Source of the DNA: Crotophaga sulcirostris
Taxonomy: Eukaryota > Chordata > Aves > Cuculiformes > Crotophagidae
Assembly (NCBI GenBank): GCA_013397455.1
Contig: VYZB01000026.1
Location: 3,629,408-3,693,407 of the forward strand
Direction: 5' to 3'
Length of the DNA stretch: 64,000 bases
The position numbers were made by a program, and so were the translations under genes. Each line of letters begins with the position of its first letter. Within the stretch, counting starts at the first letter, position 1. Below the pieces are notes generated by a model. The model was not told where the DNA came from. It saw only the letters and a list, made by a program, of their open reading frames with translations, and did no database searches. Positions 41,501 to 50,500 of the stretch are shown here, piece after piece.

Positions 41501-44500
41501 GTGTTAGGAGCACAGGCAGCTCTTTGTTTTCAGACTTTACAATTTTACCACCACAGCTGAGCAGTAGTTCCAAGTGAATTTATGTTTCACAAATATCTGA
41601 TTAACAGCTGCCTGTCATTTGATTTGAGTTGGTAAATTGAACTGAAAGCTGAAGTGTCTTCTAGGCCTCTGTGTTAAACTGGGGAAGCTATGGTTATTAT
41701 CCATCTTTCCTGTCTAGGTTATTCCTCTCTCCTTCCCATGTGATCTGAGCAGTCTGAACTGTTTTTAGCCACTCCAAGCAATAGACATTTTTTCTGTTTG
41801 CTTTAGGTGTACTCTGTATATCAGAGTATTTTCACTGTCTGATTTTTTTTCTTTACACTAATGTAGGTATTTCTAGTTATTTCCCAGTAATTTCATCATG
41901 ATCATTTCCTTCTTTCCTTAGCATTTCTGTCCTTGTCCTGGCCTTGTCAATGGTAAAGAGAGCAGACTGTGATCACATCAGCAGAGTGTTTGACAAAGTC
42001 ATGCTTGTTTTAACTCCTAACCATTCTTCCATATATTATTTTCTGCAAAAAGCCCAAATAAATCAGATAAAAAGTGAATTGTTGCTCTGTGCATTTACTG
42101 ATACTGTTTTCTGTTGATCAGACTTACAGACTATAACTAAAAATAGTAAGGAATCTTCTCAAGTGCATCGAGACAGCAGCGGGAACCTGAGTGCTACACA
42201 TGTACCCAGCCAGAAAGATGAAGAAGCCAGAACTGAAGTATGTCAAGGCCAACTTGAGTTGGACTCGCCCAGTGTTTGCAGTGATGCACAGCAGCCACAC
42301 TCTTCTGGGAGACCTGTGTTTGAGAGACACATGTTGCGTGAACTTCTAGAGCAAGCTGTCCCTGGAGATGAGCATCCTTCACCAACAGACTGCATCCAGG
42401 AAGGTGAAGGTGCTTTTGCCCTCCAGCCACACAGTGAAGAAGAATATGAAGAAGATATTATAGAACCACGAACTCTTAATGAAATAACAACCGTAACGGA
42501 CAGAACGAGCCCCTGGTCCAGTGTGCTGTCTGAAATGGAGCAGGGTGCTGACCTGCAGCCTGTCGACTTGAGGCCTGAAGATCAGCGCTCGGTGGATATA
42601 GATTGTTTCCAAAGAGGAAACAGCAGACAAAGCAGCACCTTGTCCAGCATACTACAAGGTGACAACCATAGCGTGCTCACCACCCTTAGCCCATGCATTA
42701 GCCTCCATGCAGATGAGGGCAGTCCTTGGGCAGTAGCAGAAGGCTTTCAGAGCTTGAACAGTGGCACAGAAACAACTGAGAAGGAGCTATTTGAGCCTTC
42801 TCGTTTGTTAGGAGTGCGTCAAACAGCGAATGCCTCTATAGAAAATGGAAATTGTGACTGGGATAGAGCATTTAACATGAAACCAACAGAGCAAACTGTA
42901 GAGTTTCATGCAGCCTCCACAGAACTACTGGCATTTCCAGAAGATGTTGATTTGACCAACTCAAAAACTACAGAAAGAGAGAAGAAGGAACACAATGAAG
43001 CTGTAGATAAAGATTGTCAAGATGAGGAAGAAAATGGTTCCAATGAGATTTGTGTTAAGAGTGTATCGGCCCCAGCAGGCTTGGAAGGAAACGGTGAAAG
43101 CTCTTCTGATAACAGTCAGGAAGATCCACTGAAAGGGTCAGAAAAGTCTGTCAAACCAGGAAGTGTTTTGTATCCTTCTTTTCTCTTTTCTTAAGCACAC
43201 ATTGCCTTTAAGGAGCCATTAGAATCTCACTGGCCTCAGGAAAGAGAAATTCTCTTCCCTGGAAAATGAATCTAGAATTGATAACCTGGGAAGGTATTCG
43301 AAGACCTTGTTATGTTGTGTTTCATGCAGCATAGCGATGACTTCCTTACCATTTATAACCAAGACATTCTGTGATTCATAAGAGTTATTTTATTTTGGAT
43401 AGTTTCGACATGTTGTCTTGCATATATTTTCCCCATGTTGGCACTGTTACAGCTGTTGTGTTTGTTCTGTATTAAAAGAAACATACTTCATTTTGCATTT
43501 AGAATACTTTCCCATGTTTCTGGTGCAGACCCCAATCTCATTCAGTTTCACAAAGTTGTGTTGGAATTTTTGCAGGACGAATTACTCTACAAACGTGTGA
43601 GGAATTACTGTAAAACAAATTGGTGTCTCATGCTCTGTGAGGCCAGATGAGAGAACCAAGTGTTCAGAAGACTTGAATAGTGATTGACATGCATGAGATT
43701 CACCATCATGGGATCCATGAACAGCTGTTACAGTTAGGCTCACTCCACATCTGCAGCTCCTGTGGAGCTTTGTGCAACACTGCCAAAGGTTGTTCCTTAA
43801 CAGCTCTGCTCAGATCTGATCCTGTTGTTGTTCCCAACTTCTTCCTTCCACCCCAGGAGATGGAAGCCTCCATGAGACTGCTCAGCATTTCTTCTCATCC
43901 TTCCAGATCTCTGAAAGTAAGTATGGGACAGCCTTTCCTTTGTCGTCCTAGCTTAACTGAGTCCATTCGTTAAAGCAGGAATAGAATCATAAAATGATAG
44001 AATGGTTTGGGTTGGAAGGACCTTAAAGCCCATCCAGTTCCAACCCCTCTACCATGGGCAGGGACACCTCCCACCAGACCAGGCTGCTCAAGGCCCCCTC
44101 CCCAGCTTTCCTGTAGCCCCTTCAGGTACTGGATGGCCACTAGGAGGACTCCCTGGGGCCTTCTCTTCTCCAGGCTGAACAAGCCCAAGTCCCTCAGCCT
44201 GTTCTCACAGCAGAGGTGCTCCAGCCCTTTGATCGTCTTCATGGCCTCCTCTGGACCTGTTCCAACAGTTCCATATCCTTCTTATATTGGGGATTCCAGA
44301 ACTGGACACAGCACTCCTGGTGGGTCTCACGAGAGCAGAGCAGAGCAGAGGGGCAGAATCCCCTCCCTCCCCCTCTGGCTGCGCTGCTTTTGCTGCAGCC
44401 CAGGACACCGTTGGCCTTCTGGGCTGTGAGTGCACATTGCTGGCTTGTGTCGAGCTTCTCATCAATCAGCACCCCCAAGTCCTCCACAGGGCTGCCCTCA

Positions 44501-47500
44501 ATCACATCATCCCCCCTCCTGTATTGATACCAGGGGTTTCCCCGACCCAGTTGCAGGACCTTGCACTTGACATTGTTGAACCTCATGAGGTTCCCACAGG
44601 CCTACTTCTCCAGCTTGCCCAGGTCCCTCTGGATGACATCCCATCCTTCTGGTGTGACAGCTGCCCCAACAGTCAGGTTAGAGGTGATGGTTTCCAAATC
44701 AAGTCAAAGAGAATCTTTCTGTTACCTCTTCTCTCTGTGAGAATGATTTTCACCATTCATGGCTGCATCATCAGTGATCCTGACGCATTAATTGTTTGTC
44801 TGTGCACAGTAGTGAATGTTGCTCTTCTCCATTGGGCTGTGGAAGTGGCTGGTGCTCACTCCAAACTTCTTTGTGCTTTAGTAGGAGGTAAGGTGCATAA
44901 TTTCAAGGACACAAACTGTAACTTGTAATTATGGCTCCAATTTGTATCTTTTGTATCAGGATGAAATGAGGGAGTTTGCAGCAGAGCGCCTCTCCCTGAG
45001 AGGTATCGAGTAACTGTTCTTCAATGGAGGGAACCATAGAATAGTTGCAGTGGTTGTTACTCATACAAGAAAGTTGTTGATTGCTTCTGCTGTTTCATAG
45101 GTGGGTTTATGTACATAAACATTTATTTACTGCCAGGGGTTCATAGCTCAGTTATTTTGAGGTATAAATCTTACTCTTCTGCAGCCACAGCTTTGCTATG
45201 GATGTTGATGTGGGTCTGGGTACTGCACCAGCTGGGTGTTTACCACTCCCAGAAAAGAAATTGCCTTGGTTCCCCTCCTTATGACCTATGAAACGAATTC
45301 TCTCAGGAACATTTATGTAATTGGAAACAGCTTGCTTAATTAATCGGAACAGAAACAGACAGGGTCTAATAGCTCTGAAGCAACGGAAACTATTTTAAAT
45401 TAATAAACATGTTTACTGCTCAGGTAAAATACCTGACTTTTTGCTGATTTGTGTTGTAAAACTGATTTTTTTTCTGATTTACACAATATTATGTTTCTCT
45501 AAAGCCCTTGAGACTTGTTCCTGATGCAAGTACAGACTTCTGTCAGAGGAGTCTTGGGCATAGTATGCTTTCAGGGATCCTAAGATACATCTTGATTATA
45601 ACACCCAGACTGCAGTGTCTTAGCCCTTGTCAAGCATTCTTTTCATGCTGTGTCTAAATGTTTTGGATTCAATCAGAAGCAGAATCTTGAATGTGTGTTT
45701 CTCCTCTGGAATCTCCTTTGAATTCTCTGTGTTCCCTTCTGTCCATCGCTGATAGACCCTTCCACTATGTCTCGATGTCCTTTCTAAGTTTTGCTTTCTC
45801 TGCAGAGTCAACTCCAGTTCTTCCCGTGGAAGCACCTGCAAAACATCACCCAAACCTACAATTTAATGTTAATATCAGCTTTACTTGAATTCCTTCTCTC
45901 TGCAGTGCTAAGCTTGGTGGCTAGAAACACACTCCCAAAAGTGATTAATAATTAGGGAGAATATTAGCAAGGCACTACTTGGATATAGCTGACCTTAAAC
46001 AAGCTTAATCCCAGGATCAGCTACAGCTAATCCTTTGCAGCAGCACTTGCAGCCTTCTGCTGAGAGAGGACTCGTTGTGCCTCATGTTGTACACCCAGCA
46101 TCAAACCCCCTGTATAAGAACAAGAAGTTTTTTTGCTTATGCCAATGGTAAATTAGTTCATGAAAACTGCTTTCTCATAGTTTTGTTCTTAATTAGCTTT
46201 AAGATCATTGGTTTCTAAATCTGGGTTGGTTTGGTTTCTGCACAGCTCAGCAAACACGGAGTGTAACAGCAAGGCTGAAATCCGAGCTGTTCTCCTCTGG
46301 AGATCAGCAGTCCCCTCTCGCTCACATGGCAGCTGGCAAACTGCTCTCCTGGCCTCCCTTAGTGTTCCTGCCACCTCTCCCTGTCTTGTCTGACTCCCTG
46401 CTTTCCCTGTCTTCCTACGCAAAATGATGAAGAAACATTTAGGAGGCGAAGCGGACAGTCACGTCAAAAGAGCTGCCAGCACTGTGAGACAGAAGGGCTC
46501 TCAGTTCATATTACAAGGGCGTGTGGATCCCAGAAGGTGCCTCTGCCTGGATGTTGTGGTCACCTTCCAGGGACTGAGTTTTGCAGAGCCTCACAAAATC
46601 TAAAGGGTTTTGACCTTTTTTTCTCCACTACATCAGACTTGGGCTTCCAGTTTTTGAGGTCCTTCCCAGCTCTCCTCTTCCACCCTGGACCTGCCATCCT
46701 GTCTGATCCAGCAGTACTGATTCGACTTCTGCCACTTCTTGGATTTGGCGAGCAGCTTTGCGTTTTTCTCCTCTCAGTTCTTTTCCAGTCCTGTAACCTG
46801 ATACATCCTAGGGAAAATACCTAAGTTCATGGCTGAACTTAACAGCATCCAGCACCGTATCATGTTTACTGTAAAGCTACAAATGTTTTCTAAATGAGTC
46901 AGAGCCGTTGTGTAGGTGGCCTGGATTTCCATCCAAATCTTATTTCTGTCTGTTGCCCCTGACCTTGCTTCTCCTCCCTCTTTACCTTTACTGCATGCAT
47001 ATGTTCCATATTATTTTATAGACCCTTGCTGATTTTTCAGGCCAAAAATATTTTTTTTTTCACCCAGAGAGCACTGCAGCATTGATTCTGGTCAGGGGAA
47101 TCGTATGCTAGAGTAAAAATATTCAAACGTGATTCCAATGAAATGCTGGCTGGGAAATCCATACTAAGGCTCGCTGCCTTTCGGAGTTGGCCCAGTCAGC
47201 TGGTCATGAAGTTTTTGCAGGGCAAGAAGAAGTATTTAGAAAAGTGGGGAGTTAATGAACTTCTCATTAAAATATATTGATTTTTTTTCCTTCACATCTA
47301 TGAATATTCCAAAAGGAAAAGAAACTTATATGGAAACCAGTTTTACTCAGAATAATGAATATACTGTATGTATAGATTTACCTTCAGTGTAAATTAGAAG
47401 TAACACTTTTATAACACTGACTTAGGCAGATTCAGAATAACAGGCTTTCATCTGTTCTAAAAATGCAGGTGACTACCAACAGTCCAAACATCCTTCTTTG

Positions 47501-50500
47501 ATTGTAATGTTTCTTCTTAATCTGCTGCCATTTCAGTCGCAGCCACTAAAGCTCTTCTTTCTGCCTACCCAGCTTACCCAGAAAACAGAGCTAAGGCTTC
47601 TGCTCACTAAATGTGTCCTCCTAACCTGCTAAACAGAAATGCTGACATTCTCTTTCATTTTCATGATCAGGAAAAGAAGAAAAGGTGGCTGTATTCTTCA
47701 AGTCTGTTTTGGAGTTGCTGGCTGTGCTCTGTGATCTGATATAAACCTTTTCCTGTCCAGAAGGCAGAAGGAGGTGCAAGGTCTCCAGGGGTGTAGGGTG
47801 TAGCCTATTGACACAGATCCATTTTCACTTTGCACAAACAAAACCAACCATTAAACTCACTGAGCCACAGGGCTGAAATGTTCTCTGCCTCTGTTACCAG
47901 AGTTCTTTGACCTTGAAATAAACCATTCCCCCAGGACCTATAAAATGCTAATAAATCTGTTTGCTTTGCTGCAGTCCCCAGCATTTCGATAATCCTGGGC
48001 TGCTTTAAGTGTCCTGACATATCACTGCCATTTCTATAAAAAGAATAGTGAAGTATGATCTTCTGTGCCCGAGACCTCTTTCCTCTTCTGTCTTTCTGAT
48101 CTTTGCTTCATCGCTGGCCATCAGATATTTGGAGTCTGCGACTGCATTGGCTTAGAGACAGTGATGGAGAAACACAAGACAGGTTTCAAGGCCAGGTTGG
48201 ATGGGGCCTTGAGCAGCTTGGTCTGCTGGGAGGTGTCCCTGCCCATGGCAGGGGGGTTGGAGCTGGATGGGCTTTAAGGTCCCTTCCAACCCAAACCACT
48301 CTATAATTCTGTGACAGGCACTGCTTGGGGTCAGGTCATAATCTGAACTGGCAAAACCTGTGTCGGTGGCAGGGAATGGGGTAAACACAATTTAGAATTG
48401 TGCTCTCAAAACTATGCAGAAGGTTAAAACTCTGGCTCTTGGAAGTTGCCCATTTAATGTATCAAAGGAGCATCTTAAAAATACAGCACTAAAGCAAGAA
48501 TGTCTTGCTAAATGTTATATTTGCAAGGAATCTGCATATTTCGAAGAAAAATAGCTTTGAGATAACTATAGGGATACCTACAGAGGTAACAATGGAAGTG
48601 TAGGTCTTTCCTGTAGCCACATCCCCAAACCTGTCGGTGAAGCTAAACCTGCAAATGGCATTTCACAAGGCTTCTGATCATCTCTGCAAGCTGGGAGCGT
48701 TAACTGGGCTTTGAAACTTCTTCCATTTTGGTTCACACCTGTGCATTTAGAATAGCAGCAAGAAGAGCTGCTAAACCTTTCCTACAGTGGGAAGTCCATA
48801 TTTAGGAAGGTCTTTGGGGTAGGTAAATGCATCTTAACACCTCTGCGTTGCTGCAGATGGACACAGCAGGATGAAAATGGGAGGAGGAGTTTTTTAGCCA
48901 CTTCTACCTAAAACACTGTGCATGTGGTGTGTTTTCCAAGCACACCTTGTTTACCGGCAGTCGGGAGCGTACAAACTGCTGTCCATCACCTCGGTGTCAT
49001 CTGATAGCAGCAGACACCTGCTCTTCTGTTGTATTTTCCCTTTTAGAGTACAGTGCTCCTTCAGGCATGTAATTGCACTGATGGCAAAATGTGAGCGAAG
49101 GGCAGTGTTTGCTGCTGCAGCCTCTCTGGCCGACCAGACCAGACCAGGGGTTTCTCAGTGATGTGCCCTTGGCTTCACCCGAGGCAAGAAGTACTGCGGC
49201 ACCTCTGGATTGTTAATTCTAAGAACAAAGGAGAAAATATCATGTAATTTCTCCTTTAGAATCAAGTTTAAAAATTCTTACAACCAGGGTAGGATTATTT
49301 TGCAGCTCTTTTCGGTCACTGAGTTAGTGCAGTCTTTCATTTCTGCAGAAATACTCAGCTGTGCTGCTGTCTCTGGTGGATCTGGGATTCTCAAGGCAAT
49401 TTTGTTCTCTTTTCCTTTACCTTATCCCACGTGGTTTGTTCCCATCTATTCTGAGTTGCAGGAGTTGCAGCTCCTCCCACTGAAATTTATTACAAATGTC
49501 CTTTTGGGTCAGTGAAAGCCATCTGCATTTAGTCTTTACATTCAAAAGGTGAGTTTGTTGTGTCTCAGCTCCTTGCTGCGCACAAGTGCCCACGAAAGGG
49601 GAGCTGTGAGGGGCAGGAAGCGCAGTTTCATAGTGCCTTGAAATATGGTTAATTGGAAGATTTGGGGAATTTGATAGAGAACCACTGCTACAGCGTAAAC
49701 CTGCTTCTGTTCTATTATTGCAGTTGGTTCCTACAAGCTTTTCCTGTGTGCAGACAATATTTTTTAGGTATATTAGTGGTGTAGCCTCCTCCAGGGTAGA
49801 ACAGGGTCCTTGTCAGAGAACAAACAGCTTCATCACAGCTAGAAGGAAAGGAGAGTTTGTCTTGTACAGTACCGGTGCAGAGAAGCAGCATGGGGTTGTT
49901 TAGCTGCAGCTTGGCCAGCAAATTGGACTGAAGAGCCAGAATTTCCTTGGGTTTTTGGTTTTGTTACCTTCCTGGGCCAAGGGATAGGGCATTCCATACC
50001 TGTTCTTGGCAAATACATAAAACTGGTGTTCCAAAGTGAGTGCTGCTTGATGCACTGAAACCAGGAGCCTTTTACCAGTCCTCTGAGCTTTCACTTTGAA
50101 CATTTTTCTCTGTGAACTACTTACAAACACTGTACTGGGACTGGGAACCAGCACAGAGCCAGCATGAGCTGTACTGCCTGTCTCCAGCCAGTACTAATGT
50201 TTCAACTGTTTCATGGACAGCTGGCACAGAAAACAGCATGGGAAGAATAAACTACTGACCCGGTCTTCTTTGGACAACCTTGAGCAGAATATACTGTCAA
50301 AGGGAGGGCTTTGGCCACCAAGCATCTCTCTGCTGGTTTTTAAACTCTTAATGTTGCCACGTCTGCATTAAATCTCTCTCGGTTTCTTACATTTTGGTTT
50401 AGGAAAAATCATTCTAGATCAGCATTAAGGAGAAAGAAAAAGCAAGGATTCCCATAAATTGTCATAAATATCATAGAATCATAGAATCCTAGAATGGTTT

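Noticed and set aside
42163..43194. A separate 343-residue gene
   Set aside because: It is exon 29 of C2CD3: a splice acceptor precedes it, the phase fits on both sides and the composition is that of a disordered linker.
43503..43594. Possible extra C2CD3 exon ([18 protein letters not shown]) between exons 29 and 30
   Set aside because: It could be made to fit the phase only by pairing a U12-like donor upstream with a U2-like acceptor, and by using a weak AAAC|gtgtga donor and an acceptor two bases past the U12 branch site. I recognise no family similarity.
44205..44928. Overlapping long open frames on both strands
   Set aside because: They lie in a reversed CR1 copy. The minus-strand frames are ORF2 remnants and the plus-strand frames are shadows.
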